Shown one piece after another: positions 24,096 through 32,473 of a stretch of 38,173 nucleotides of DNA. Each line of letters starts with the position of its first letter. Positions within the stretch are counted from its first letter, which is position 1. Both the position numbers and the translations under genes were made by a program. The stretch lies in assembly GCA_002696485.1 (NCBI GenBank), contig NZTP01000073.1, forward strand, positions 1 through 38,173. Reading direction: 5' to 3'. The stretch is from Altibacter sp. (GTDB lineage: Bacteria; Bacteroidota; Bacteroidia; Flavobacteriales; Flavobacteriaceae). The notes below the pieces were generated by a model. The model was not told the origin of the DNA. It was given only the letters and a program-made list of their open reading frames with translations, and searched no databases.

Positions 24096-24395
24096 TTATT
24101 CGAAATCATCTTCATCCGAAGATTCTTCAGCAATATCCATGTCGGTATCTACAGAGTCGTCATTGTCATAATCATCGTCTTCATCGTAGTTTTCCATGGT
24201 ATCGGCTAGACGCTGACTCACTTTTACTAAATAAATGGTGTCCTCGGTGCGAACTTCGACAGCTTCGATGATCTCGTTTTGTGCATTTCGAAACACAACA
24301 ATATCCTTGCCCTTATATCCATTAGGATATTTTTCAACCAAGAGATTCAGGATATCATTATTCAGTTTTTTATAATCCACAATGACTCGTTTCAT
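24096..24395 (-). CDS. Small conserved-looking protein with acidic C-terminal tail
   Basis: A 99-residue protein from the ATG at 24395 (MKRVIVDYKKLN); an in-frame ATG at 24407 would add four residues. The first 65 residues look like a compact alpha/beta domain (DYKKLNNDILNLLVEKYPNG, DIVVFRNAQNEIIEAVEVRT). The last 30 residues are almost all Asp, Glu and Ser. I do not recognise the family. It follows the GNAT-nitrilase gene by 27 bases in the polyamine operon and is probably expressed with it; acidic tails often mediate binding to basic partners. Confidence 0.7.
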   Translation of the reverse strand: MKRVIVDYKKLNNDILNLLVEKYPNGYKGKDIVVFRNAQNEIIEAVEVRTEDTIYLVKVSQRLADTMENYDEDDDYDNDDSVDTDMDIAEESSDEDDFE

Positions 24396-24422
24396 AGTAG
24401 GGTTCATTTCTTTATAGCTTTT

Positions 24423-25961
24423 TTATTTTGAAGGGTTAACACGAATAACATCATATACATCCTTGCGGCGATCTTTAAGATTCTTCACAGCTCCAAAGGA
24501 ATGCAGTTCTCGAAGCAGACTGATGTCGACATCGGCCACGAGGATCATTTCGGTATTGGTGGTGGCTTCGGCCTTGATCCCATTACTGGGGAAGGAGAAG
24601 TCGCAAGGGGTGAATACAGCAGATTGGGCATATTGTATGTCCATGTTCTCTACATTGGGCAAATTCCCTACGCTTCCGGCGATTGCCACATAGCACTCGT
24701 TCTCAATAGCTCTTGCTTGCGCACACAGTCGAACTCGAGAATAGCCGTTTTGGGTGTCGGTAAGGAAGGGAACAAAGAGGATGTCCATCCCTTCATCGGA
24801 CAACAGTCTGGAGAGTTCAGGAAATTCAGAATCGTAACAGATAAGGATCCCTATCTTTCCGGCATCGGTCTCATACGTTTGAATATGGTTCCCGCGTTGC
24901 ATTCCCCATACCTTCGCTTCATCCGGGGTAACATGTATCTTTTCGTACCGATCTGTGCTTCCGTCACGACGACATAAATAACCTACATTATACAACTTAT
25001 CGTCTACGAGTTCGGGCATGCTGCCGGAGATGATATTGATGTTATATGAGATCGAGAATTCCGACAAACGTTTTTTTACCTCTTCGGTATACTTTGCTAA
25101 TTCCCTGATGGCTTCCGCTTCAGACAGGTGGTTGTATTCGGCCATAAGGGGTGCATTAAAAAATTCGGGGAAAACCGCAAAATCACATCGGTAAGCAGAA
25201 ACACTGTCAATAAAGTATTCCACTTGCTGCATGAGGTCCTGAAAGCTGTTGTAGGGCCGCATTTGCCATTGGATCAAGCCTAAGCGCACAATAGTCTTTA
25301 CCGCACTTGGTTTTTTAATGGGTTTGGTATAATAAATATTATCCCACTCCATCAATACTGCATACTCTGCCGAAGCTGTATCCCCTTGCAGGTAACCTTT
25401 GAGCACCCGCACCGGATGGAAATCGTTCGATATTTGGAAGTTCAATACCGGATCTTTGATCTCCTTATTCTTTACTTTTTCAATATAGACCTTAGGCGAA
25501 TATTCGTTTTGATATTTATGATAATTCGGCATGCGCCCACCAAAGACAATTCCTTTTAAATTTAAGTTCTCGCACAGTTCCTTTCTGTAATCGTACAAGC
25601 GTCGCCCCAGTCGCAATCCGCGATAGGTAGGTTTTATAAACACGTCGATCCCATAGAGCACATCGCCATCCGGGTCATGATTGGCAAAGGTACTTCCGGT
25701 GATAATATCGGCGTAGGTATGTTCATCATCCACGGCGTCATAATCCACAATTATTGAAAGAGCACATCCGGCGATCTGTCCATCGATCATGATCACCACC
25801 TGACCTTCGGGAAACAGAGAAATAAGCTTCTCGATATGTTTCTTTTCCCAATAGGAATTGAGCACGCCACCGTACGATTCCAAGGTCGCTTCCTTTAACG
25901 CTTCGTAATCGTCTATGGATAAGAATTTCAGTTCAATATTTTCAATTTTGGAAAGTTCCAT
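24423..25961 (-). CDS. Fused GNAT acetyltransferase and carbon-nitrogen hydrolase
   Basis: A 512-residue two-domain protein. Residues 1-215 form a GNAT domain (YGIDVFIKPTYRGLRLGRRLYD is the acetyl-CoA pyrophosphate-binding motif, 103-124). Residues 225-512 form a nitrilase-superfamily amidase with the catalytic triad Glu266 (FPEFF), Lys341 (YEKIHVTP) and Cys375 (ILICYDSEFPE). The fusion is a known architecture in bacteria. It lies 2 bases after the DHS-like gene in the polyamine operon, suggesting it acts on an acylated or amidated polyamine intermediate, which is an inference. Confidence 0.9.
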   Translation of the reverse strand: MELSKIENIELKFLSIDDYEALKEATLESYGGVLNSYWEKKHIEKLISLFPEGQVVIMIDGQIAGCALSIIVDYDAVDDEHTYADIITGSTFANHDPDGDVLYGIDVFIKPTYRGLRLGRRLYDYRKELCENLNLKGIVFGGRMPNYHKYQNEYSPKVYIEKVKNKEIKDPVLNFQISNDFHPVRVLKGYLQGDTASAEYAVLMEWDNIYYTKPIKKPSAVKTIVRLGLIQWQMRPYNSFQDLMQQVEYFIDSVSAYRCDFAVFPEFFNAPLMAEYNHLSEAEAIRELAKYTEEVKKRLSEFSISYNINIISGSMPELVDDKLYNVGYLCRRDGSTDRYEKIHVTPDEAKVWGMQRGNHIQTYETDAGKIGILICYDSEFPELSRLLSDEGMDILFVPFLTDTQNGYSRVRLCAQARAIENECYVAIAGSVGNLPNVENMDIQYAQSAVFTPCDFSFPSNGIKAEATTNTEMILVADVDISLLRELHSFGAVKNLKDRRKDVYDVIRVNPSK

Positions 25962-25963
25962 GA

Positions 25964-26941
25964 TTACATGTCTAGGAGGTATGCAAAAATAAGTGGCGCC
26001 ACGATGGTCGCATCACTTTCAATAATGAACTTTGGTGTATCAATGTCCAATTTACCCCAAGTGATCTTCTCGTTGGGTACCGCCCCGGAATAGCTTCCGT
26101 AGCTGGTGGTAGAATCACTTATCTGACAAAAATAACTCCAGAAGGGCGTATCGGTACGTTCCATGTCTTGATACAACATAGGCACCACACAAATAGGGAA
26201 ATCGCCTGCGATCCCTCCTCCTATCTGGAAGAAACCAATTCCTTTTTCAGAATTATCCGTATACCAATCGGCTAAAAAGGTCATATACTCGATCCCGCTC
26301 TTCATGGTAGATGCTTTCAATTCGCCTTTAAGGACATAGCTCGCAAAAATATTCCCCATGGTACTGTCTTCCCAACCCGGGCAAATGATTGGCAGGTTCT
26401 TTTCGGCTGCGGCATACATCCAAGAATCTTTGACATCGATCTCGTAGTACTCTTCCAATACACCGCTTAACAAGAGTTTATACATAAATTCGTGCGGAAG
26501 GTAACGTTCGCCTTTAGCTTCGGCATCTTTCCAGATCTTTACTATATGCTGTTGTATTCTTCGGAAAGCCTCTTCTTCGGGGATACAGGTATCGGTTACC
26601 CTGTTGAGCCCCTTTTCTAAAAGGTCCCATTCTTCTTGAGGTGTGAGATCACGATAGTTGGGAACACGCTTATAGTGTGAATGCGCAACCAAGTTCATGA
26701 TATCCTCTTCAAGATTGGCTCCTGTACAAGAGATGATGTGCACTTTGTCCTGTCGGATCATTTCAGCAAAAATCTTTCCTAATTCGGCAGTACTCATTGC
26801 CCCCGCCAATGAAACAAGCATCTTGGAACCCTGTTCCAATTGGGCTTCGTATCCTTTGGCAGCGTCTACCAAAGCGGCAGCGTTAAAGTGTAGGTAATAT
26901 TTTTGAATAAATTCTGAAATGGCTCCTTTGCTAGTACTCAT
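25964..26941 (-). CDS. Deoxyhypusine synthase-like protein (probable homospermidine synthase)
   Basis: A 325-residue protein of the deoxyhypusine synthase fold. SLAGAMSTAELGKIF and CTGANLEEDI are NAD-binding motifs. GIEYMTFLADWY, FQIGGGIAGDF and SYGSYSGAVPNEKITWGKL carry the spermidine site and the conserved active-site Lys (WGK). Bacteria lack eIF5A, so bacterial members are thought to make homospermidine or related polyamines. I chose the ATG at 26941, which overlaps the end of speB by 11 bases, because upstream in-frame starts lie within speB. It is the third gene of the polyamine operon. Confidence 0.9.
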   Translation of the reverse strand: MSTSKGAISEFIQKYYLHFNAAALVDAAKGYEAQLEQGSKMLVSLAGAMSTAELGKIFAEMIRQDKVHIISCTGANLEEDIMNLVAHSHYKRVPNYRDLTPQEEWDLLEKGLNRVTDTCIPEEEAFRRIQQHIVKIWKDAEAKGERYLPHEFMYKLLLSGVLEEYYEIDVKDSWMYAAAEKNLPIICPGWEDSTMGNIFASYVLKGELKASTMKSGIEYMTFLADWYTDNSEKGIGFFQIGGGIAGDFPICVVPMLYQDMERTDTPFWSYFCQISDSTTSYGSYSGAVPNEKITWGKLDIDTPKFIIESDATIVAPLIFAYLLDM

Positions 26942-27866
26942 CTTCTTCGGTATTAAATTTTGAAATTCCTTTTTTCGGTTCGTGGAAGTTGCTTTCGTAA
27001 TCGTCTCCTTCTTCGGTCCCTTCAAACTTATAGGTTAGCATTTTGTAGTACAGCTTCGCCGCTACAAAATCTGAAGCTTTATCCACGTCATTTGGACATA
27101 GTTCTACAATGTCGAATCCTACCACGTTCCTTTCAGCAAAGACCTGCTTCAGAAAATCGAGGGTTTCGTACCAAAACAATCCTCCCGGTTCCGGAGTTCC
27201 CGTAGACGGCATGATGGAAGGGTCCAGCGCATCCAAGTCGAAGGTAATAAATACGTTCTCTCCCAGGGATTCGATCACTTTATCCACCCAATAATCATCT
27301 TTGGCCATCTCGTGGGCGAAGAATACCTTCTCCTCGTCCATCACACGTGTTTCGGCTACGTCCATGCTTCGGATACCTACTTGTATGAGGTTGGTGGTCT
27401 GACTTGCCTCATAAACGGCGCAAGCGTGGTTGCATGAGGATCCTTCGTATTCTTTCCGAAGATCGGTATGTGCATCAATATGCAAGACCGTGAGGTCATC
27501 GAAACACTCGTTGAATGCCCGAATGGTTCCGATAGAGATACTGTGTTCTCCTCCAAAAATAGTAACAAACTTGTTTCTAAGGATGTATTCCTTGGTTTTT
27601 TTATGAACGGCATCGACCATGGCCTCGGGCGATGATTTTTCGCTCACGGGATCGGAAAGGTAGATCCCTTGTTTGTAAACTTCGGTTTCGGTCTCAATAT
27701 CGTACAGCTCCATATTTTCTGAAGCGTGAAGAAAAGCCTCAGGGCCTTTATCGGCTCCTTTCTGCCAGGTACTGGTTCCATCGTATGGAACCGGAATTAA
27801 TACAATTTTTGAAGTCTCCAGGGCCGCATATTGTTGCGGGATACCTGCATACGTCTTAGTGCTCAT
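26931..27866 (-). CDS. speB: Agmatinase (ureohydrolase)
   Basis: A 311-residue Mn-dependent ureohydrolase: GGEHS (105-109), DAHTDL (131-136) and FDLDALDP (209-216) hold the dinuclear Mn ligands. The C-terminus carries an acidic tail (from about residue 285). It hydrolyses agmatine to putrescine and urea, following arginine decarboxylase. The start overlaps the speA stop by 11 bases and the end overlaps the DHS-like gene by 11 bases, indicating tight translational coupling. GGLFWYET is in the expected substrate-loop position, which supports agmatinase over arginase. Confidence 0.93.
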   Translation of the reverse strand: MSTKTYAGIPQQYAALETSKIVLIPVPYDGTSTWQKGADKGPEAFLHASENMELYDIETETEVYKQGIYLSDPVSEKSSPEAMVDAVHKKTKEYILRNKFVTIFGGEHSISIGTIRAFNECFDDLTVLHIDAHTDLRKEYEGSSCNHACAVYEASQTTNLIQVGIRSMDVAETRVMDEEKVFFAHEMAKDDYWVDKVIESLGENVFITFDLDALDPSIMPSTGTPEPGGLFWYETLDFLKQVFAERNVVGFDIVELCPNDVDKASDFVAAKLYYKMLTYKFEGTEEGDDYESNFHEPKKGISKFNTEEDEY

Positions 27867-29253
27867 AACCTAAAATATTTAGCAATTGCTCGCTTGTTTG
27901 TTGATTAGAAAATAATTGAGTGGTGATGTTTCCATCGCTGTCTTTATCGATCAATATATGTTTTGGTGAAGGAATGAGGCAGTGTTGCAGCCCTCCAAAA
28001 CCTCCAATAGTTTCTTGATAAGCTCCTGTGTTAAAAAACCCAATATACAAAGGTTTCTCCTTTTTGAACTTGGGGAGATAGATTGCGTTCATGTGCTGCT
28101 CACTGTTGTAATAGTCGTCACTATCGCAGGTAAGCCCTCCTAAGAGTACCCTTTCGTACTCATCGTTCCAACGGTTAACGGCCAGCATGATAAACCGTTT
28201 ACTAATTGCCCACGTATCGGGCAGGGTCGTTATAAAGGAAGAATTAATCATATTCCACTTCTCGCGATCGTTCTGTTGTTTTTGGTAGAGCACTTCGTAG
28301 ATCGCTCCACCGCTTTCTCCCACTGTAAAGCTTCCAAATTCTGTAAAAATGTTCGGTACAGGAACCTCTGCACTCTCGCAGGTGAGCTTTATTTGATTCA
28401 CGATCTCATCTACCATATATTGGTAATCGTAATCGAAAGCGAGCGAATTCTTAATAGGAAATCCTCCCCCAATATTGAGGCTGTCAAGGCTTGGACAGAT
28501 CTTTTTCAGTCGTGTGTAGACCTCAAGACATTTCAGCAATTCGTTCCAGTAGTACGCGGTATCACGAATTCCGGTATTAATAAAGAAGTGAAGCATTTTC
28601 AGTTCCACCTTCTTATTACTCTTTATCTGTTTTTCGTAAAAAGGGACAATGTTCTTATACCCAATGCCTAAGCGTGATGTATAGAACTCGAATTTAGGCT
28701 CTTCTTCGGAAGCGATTCGGATCCCAACTTTAAATTTCCCTTTTATTTTTTCATTTAAGAGTCCGATTTCTTCGTAATTATCGATGATAGGGATACAGTT
28801 CTTATGGCCGCTATTAATAAGTCGGCCTATGTTCTCAATATACTGATCTCGCTTAAATCCGTTACAGATTACAAAGGTCTTATCGGTTACTTTGCCTTCA
28901 GCCTTTAGATTCTCGACAATGTCAATATCGAATGCTGAAGAAGTTTCAATGTGAATATCATTCTTTAAAGCTTCGTGCAATACGTGCTTAAAATGCGAGC
29001 TCTTTGTACAATAGCAGTAATTATAATTTCCTTTATACTCATGTTTTTGGATGGCTTCTGAAAACCATTTCTTTGCACGATGTATATTATCTGAGATCTT
29101 TGGAAGGTAGGTAAATTTCAGCGGTGCCCCATACTCTTCAACCAATCCCATGAGGTCAATGCCGTGAAAATTGAGTGTTGTGTTATTGAGAGTGAACTCT
29201 TCCTGAGGAAAATAATAGGTTTGATCGATTAAATCAAAATACTTCGTATTCAT
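27856..29253 (-). CDS. speA: Biosynthetic arginine decarboxylase (PLP fold III)
   Basis: A 465-residue PLP-dependent decarboxylase of the alanine-racemase fold. NYCYCTKSSHF (about residues 77-87) carries the PLP Schiff-base Lys; IETSSAFDIDIV, LNIGGGFPIKN, FTEFGSF and FFNTGAYQETIGGFGGLQHC complete the cofactor and substrate site. The last holds the C-terminal Cys of the fold III active site. It makes agmatine from arginine for SpeB. It is the first gene of the polyamine operon. No clear TAnnTTTG box was found upstream, so the promoter is undefined. Confidence 0.92.
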   Translation of the reverse strand: MNTKYFDLIDQTYYFPQEEFTLNNTTLNFHGIDLMGLVEEYGAPLKFTYLPKISDNIHRAKKWFSEAIQKHEYKGNYNYCYCTKSSHFKHVLHEALKNDIHIETSSAFDIDIVENLKAEGKVTDKTFVICNGFKRDQYIENIGRLINSGHKNCIPIIDNYEEIGLLNEKIKGKFKVGIRIASEEEPKFEFYTSRLGIGYKNIVPFYEKQIKSNKKVELKMLHFFINTGIRDTAYYWNELLKCLEVYTRLKKICPSLDSLNIGGGFPIKNSLAFDYDYQYMVDEIVNQIKLTCESAEVPVPNIFTEFGSFTVGESGGAIYEVLYQKQQNDREKWNMINSSFITTLPDTWAISKRFIMLAVNRWNDEYERVLLGGLTCDSDDYYNSEQHMNAIYLPKFKKEKPLYIGFFNTGAYQETIGGFGGLQHCLIPSPKHILIDKDSDGNITTQLFSNQQTSEQLLNILGYEH

Positions 29254-29593
29254 GCTTGTTGGTTATTGAAAATGAAAATTAGGAATAATTATGGAAATAC
29301 CTCAATATATAGGAAGTATAACAAAAATTTAACCTCATTTATCACATGCGAAGGGGATTCAACCAATAGGCAGACCGTTGCTGGAGAATTTCTACCCCGT
29401 ATAGATGCAGGGAGACGGAAGCTAGCTTTAGAATTCGGTTATCCGCCTGGCGGACTGTTTTTGAATATGACTTCCTAATCTTCAAAAACCCGAACATAGA
29501 AACAGGGTTCAATTTGTTCAGCTAAATGCGGGGCAAAAGAACTACTTTTTTTTGAATTCGGGTTTCTTTTTGAAAAATTTTTATCGAGTGGTA
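29254..29593. other. Unassigned 340-bp intergenic region between speA and the pseudouridine synthase gene
   Basis: No gene I can support. A 70-codon plus-strand frame (29266-29478) and an overlapping minus-strand open frame across about 29300-29445 are both open in the block 29345-29475, which is noticeably less AT-rich than its flanks. Neither has a recognisable family or a good start context. The block 29484-29565 holds two inverted repeats, one a probable terminator of the minus-strand pseudouridine synthase gene. Confidence 0.5.
29484..29510 (-). terminator. Probable intrinsic terminator after the pseudouridine synthase gene
   Basis: Read on the minus strand, AACCC pairs with GGGTT around a 13-base loop (29487-29509), and a run of five T follows (complement of 29484-29488). 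It lies about 85 bases after the stop of the gene at 29594. A second, longer-range repeat pairs 29486-29494 with 29557-29565. Confidence 0.4.
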
Positions 29594-30457
29594 TTAAAGC
29601 ATCTCAAAAAGCTCGATCTCTGCTTTGGTGAGATGTTTCCAATTACCGCGCGGAAGATCTTTTTTAGTAAGGTGGGCAATTGTCACACAATCGACCCGCA
29701 CCACATCATACCCTAAATGATCGAAGATATTTCGAATCACACTGTTCCCCATGTGTTTGATCTTTAGACCCACTTCGCGTTTTGGCGCATTCGTGACATA
29801 GCTCACCTCTTCCACCATCACCTCTTTGCCTTCGATCGTTAATCCTTCGGAAATCTTCTGAAGATCTGAAGCTTTCAAATTTTTATCCAATTCAATGTGG
29901 AATAAACGACTCATCCCTTTCTTACTTAACTTTTCCTTCAGCTTGTCGTCATTGGTGAACAAAAGTAATCCTGTAGCATTTCGTCCCAAACGACCAATAG
30001 GGGTTATACGTGCCGAAGTAGCATTGGCGACCAAATCCATGACGGTATTCCCTTTGCTATCGCTGGTGGTAGTAGCGAATCCTTTAGGTTTGTTCAATAA
30101 TACGTAGGTATTTGGCTCGGGGTTGATGCGTCGACCATCGAAACGTACATCATCACTAAGCTGCACCTTATACCCCATTTCGTTCACGATCTTTCCGTTG
30201 ACCGTGACCAGACCCGTTGCGATATACGTATCCGCCTCTCGACGCGAACAAATACCGCTATTGGAAATATATTTATTGAGTCGGATCCCATCCGACTTCT
30301 TTGCCGACTTACTGCCGCCGGTATTCTGTCTCCCTGAGACCTTGTTGGTATTCTCTTTTTTGAAAGGAGCATTCCCTCTGGCACTGCTTCTTTTTCGAGT
30401 ATTATCACCTCCGCGACCTGAAGCTTTTCCTTTCCCACTAGAATCTTGTCTGCTCAT
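29594..30457 (-). CDS. RsuA/RluB-type rRNA pseudouridine synthase, catalytic Asp replaced by Gly
   Basis: A 287-residue protein with a basic low-complexity N-terminus (1-55), an S4 RNA-binding domain (about 57-105, RLNKYISNSGICSRREADTYI) and a pseudouridine synthase domain (LLNKPKGFATT onward). The catalytic motif, normally GRLD, reads GRLGRNATGLLLFTND: residue 158 is Gly, codon GGA at 29986-29984. Without the Asp no pseudouridylation is expected by the standard mechanism. The rest of the domain is intact. The ATG at 30457 is used because the -7 element at 30476-30483 excludes the start at 30478. Confidence 0.88.
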   Translation of the reverse strand: MSRQDSSGKGKASGRGGDNTRKRSSARGNAPFKKENTNKVSGRQNTGGSKSAKKSDGIRLNKYISNSGICSRREADTYIATGLVTVNGKIVNEMGYKVQLSDDVRFDGRRINPEPNTYVLLNKPKGFATTTSDSKGNTVMDLVANATSARITPIGRLGRNATGLLLFTNDDKLKEKLSKKGMSRLFHIELDKNLKASDLQKISEGLTIEGKEVMVEEVSYVTNAPKREVGLKIKHMGNSVIRNIFDHLGYDVVRVDCVTIAHLTKKDLPRGNWKHLTKAEIELFEML

Positions 30458-30475
30458 TATAGCTATAATTTTTTG

Positions 30476-30483
30476 CAAAGATA
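30476..30483 (-). promoter_or_regulatory. -7 promoter element for the pseudouridine synthase gene
   Basis: Minus-strand TATCTTTG matches TAnnTTTG exactly and ends 18 bases before the ATG at 30457. It excludes the alternative start at 30478, which lies within it. Confidence 0.55.
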
Positions 30484-30562
30484 CAGGAAGTAGCTGAAAG
30501 ATAAGAGATGATCGTGCAAACAGTTTGCAAATAGTTGGAAATTAGAAGTTGGAAGGGTTTGG

Positions 30563-31534
30563 TTATTGACCGTCCAGTGAATCCTTAAACTTCAAGGTTG
30601 ACTGTCGTTCTCTATTTAAGATCAGGGTGGTAATATCGGGACGTGAATAATGTCCCACCGGATCAAAATTTTGCCGTTCTTCCAAAACACGATTAAAATC
30701 GAGGGTCGCATAAATGTTTCCTTCTTTGTTCAAAACAGGCTTTACGATCCATTCTCCATCGGGACCAACGATACAACTACCTCCATTGGCAAGAGTTTTA
30801 GGTGCTTTTTCAAATATCTTCTCCAAATGAGGAGTGCTGGAAGGAAAGTCTTCAATCTTCATAAGTCCCGAAACCGATACCACAAAACTTCTGGACTCCA
30901 AGGCTATGAAACGTGAAATATCCTTCGTATTACGCTCGCTGCCGGGCCATACGGCCACGTGCAGGTCTTCGCCCTGCGCGTAGAGCGCAGCTCTTGGCAG
31001 CGGCATCCAATTCTCCCAACAATTGAGCCCGCCCACGGTAAACTCCCCCAACGTATGCGTTCTAAGTCCGTTGCCGTCACCCGGAGACCATGTAAGGCGT
31101 TCGTCGTAGGTAGGTTGTAACTTTCGATGTACCGATTGAATCGTTCCAAGCGTATCTATGTAGACCAATGAAGCGTAGATGCTGTGTCCGCCGCGGTCCT
31201 GCGGCCGTTCTATAATTCCCAAATAGATGGCCATGCTGCATTTTCTGGCCAAAGCACACACGTCTTCCAGATCTCCTTTTTCTATTGAAACCGCATTTCG
31301 AACGTAATGTGCGTGCAGTTCTTTGTTGATTTTCGTGTCCCATTCGGCACCATCGGTGAGGGCCAGCCAAAACGGATATCCCGGTACTATTCCTTCGCCG
31401 AAAACAATGAGATCGGTCTCTTTTTTGGCCGCTTTTTCGATCTGGGATTTGATCTTCTGAAGGGTTTCGGTCTTATTCAGCCAGACCGGAGCGATCTGTG
31501 CCATGGCAACATTCAATGCATGCTTCTTTTTCAT
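30563..31534 (-). CDS. Nitrilase family carbon-nitrogen hydrolase
   Basis: A 323-residue enzyme with the nitrilase triad Glu47 (VFGEGIVPGYP), Lys138 (HRKLQPTYDERLTW) and Cys172 (GLNCWENWMPL). The CWENWMPL and PGYPFW motifs are those of true nitrilases and cyanide-converting enzymes rather than amidases. Substrate is unknown; aliphatic or aryl nitriles are typical. The gene starts 1 base after the end of the UbiA prenyltransferase gene on the same strand, so it is probably cotranscribed with isoprenoid genes. It is not obviously a pathway member. Confidence 0.9.
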   Translation of the reverse strand: MKKKHALNVAMAQIAPVWLNKTETLQKIKSQIEKAAKKETDLIVFGEGIVPGYPFWLALTDGAEWDTKINKELHAHYVRNAVSIEKGDLEDVCALARKCSMAIYLGIIERPQDRGGHSIYASLVYIDTLGTIQSVHRKLQPTYDERLTWSPGDGNGLRTHTLGEFTVGGLNCWENWMPLPRAALYAQGEDLHVAVWPGSERNTKDISRFIALESRSFVVSVSGLMKIEDFPSSTPHLEKIFEKAPKTLANGGSCIVGPDGEWIVKPVLNKEGNIYATLDFNRVLEERQNFDPVGHYSRPDITTLILNRERQSTLKFKDSLDGQ

Positions 31535-31535
31535 T

Positions 31536-32441
31536 TTATAAGATTCGGTTCAACAATACGTCAATATCGATCAATACGATACTAAAGACTCCTGCCACAA
31601 TGATAGCTTTCAGCAAGGTATGGAGCACCAAATAATGCACCTTTTTTACAGAGAGCCAAAGCACCACCAGAAACACACCTAACGCAAGTAGACTTCCATA
31701 GAAATAAAAATACATATATCCTATCTCAAAGGTAGTGATCAATAATACAATGGGTATCAGGGTTAAAAAACTAAGAAAGGTAAGCATACGCTTTGACACT
31801 TTTTCTCCGTATACCACAGGGATCGTGCGATAGTTTTGCGCCAGATCTCCTTTTAGATTTTCCAGGTCCTTCACCAATTCTCGCATGGAGATCACCAAGA
31901 ATAAAAACGTGGCATGAACGAAGATCACCAGATCGAAATTTCGGTAATAGATGAATACAGCAAAGAAAGGAACGACTGCCAGGATCGCCGCCGTAATGTT
32001 TCCTATAAACGGATATTTCTTTACTTTATGTGAGTAAAACCAGATTCCGAAGATATAAATAGAAAAAAAGACAACCGCCCTAAAGGAAACATAGCTTGCA
32101 AATATTACCGACAAAAAATTGAAAATGAAGTACGCCGACAACTTCGTGCGCTGCCCTACAAGTTTATCCAAAAGTGTCTTTCTGGGCCTGTTGATAAGAT
32201 CCTTTTCACTGTCGTAGAAACTATTGATAATGTATCCCCCCGCAATAGCCGACGCCGATGCTAAAACCAACATCAATAAATTAAGATCGAACAATACTTG
32301 TTTTAGGGGTAGATGTGGGGCAAGTATGTAAATTGAGGTAAGGTATTGGGCAATGACAATAACAAGAATGTTATACCCGCGGATTATTGAAAACAAACTG
32401 AAGAACTTGAGCAGAACGTGTTTTTGTTTTCTAGTAAGCAT
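31536..32441 (-). CDS. UbiA family prenyltransferase (geranylgeranylglycerol-phosphate type)
   Basis: A 301-residue membrane enzyme with about eight helices. The first Asp-rich motif NSFYDSEKD (73-81) and the second DLENLKGD (about 192-199) are the prenyl-diphosphate/Mg sites of UbiA enzymes. RELVKDLENLKGDLAQNYRTIPVVYG is like the (geranyl)geranylglycerol-phosphate geranylgeranyltransferase subfamily present in Flavobacteria. Linkage to mevalonate-pathway genes upstream on the same strand supports a prenyl-transfer role. The acceptor is uncertain. Confidence 0.87.
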   Translation of the reverse strand: MLTRKQKHVLLKFFSLFSIIRGYNILVIVIAQYLTSIYILAPHLPLKQVLFDLNLLMLVLASASAIAGGYIINSFYDSEKDLINRPRKTLLDKLVGQRTKLSAYFIFNFLSVIFASYVSFRAVVFFSIYIFGIWFYSHKVKKYPFIGNITAAILAVVPFFAVFIYYRNFDLVIFVHATFLFLVISMRELVKDLENLKGDLAQNYRTIPVVYGEKVSKRMLTFLSFLTLIPIVLLITTFEIGYMYFYFYGSLLALGVFLVVLWLSVKKVHYLVLHTLLKAIIVAGVFSIVLIDIDVLLNRIL

Positions 32442-32473
32442 CCCTTAGGGTCTTTTATAAAGCAGCATAGACC

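Noticed and set aside
29266-29478. 70-codon plus-strand ORF upstream of the pseudouridine synthase gene
   Set aside because: No family, no clear promoter and weak start context; overlaps another open frame on the opposite strand. Recorded as an unexplained region, not a gene.
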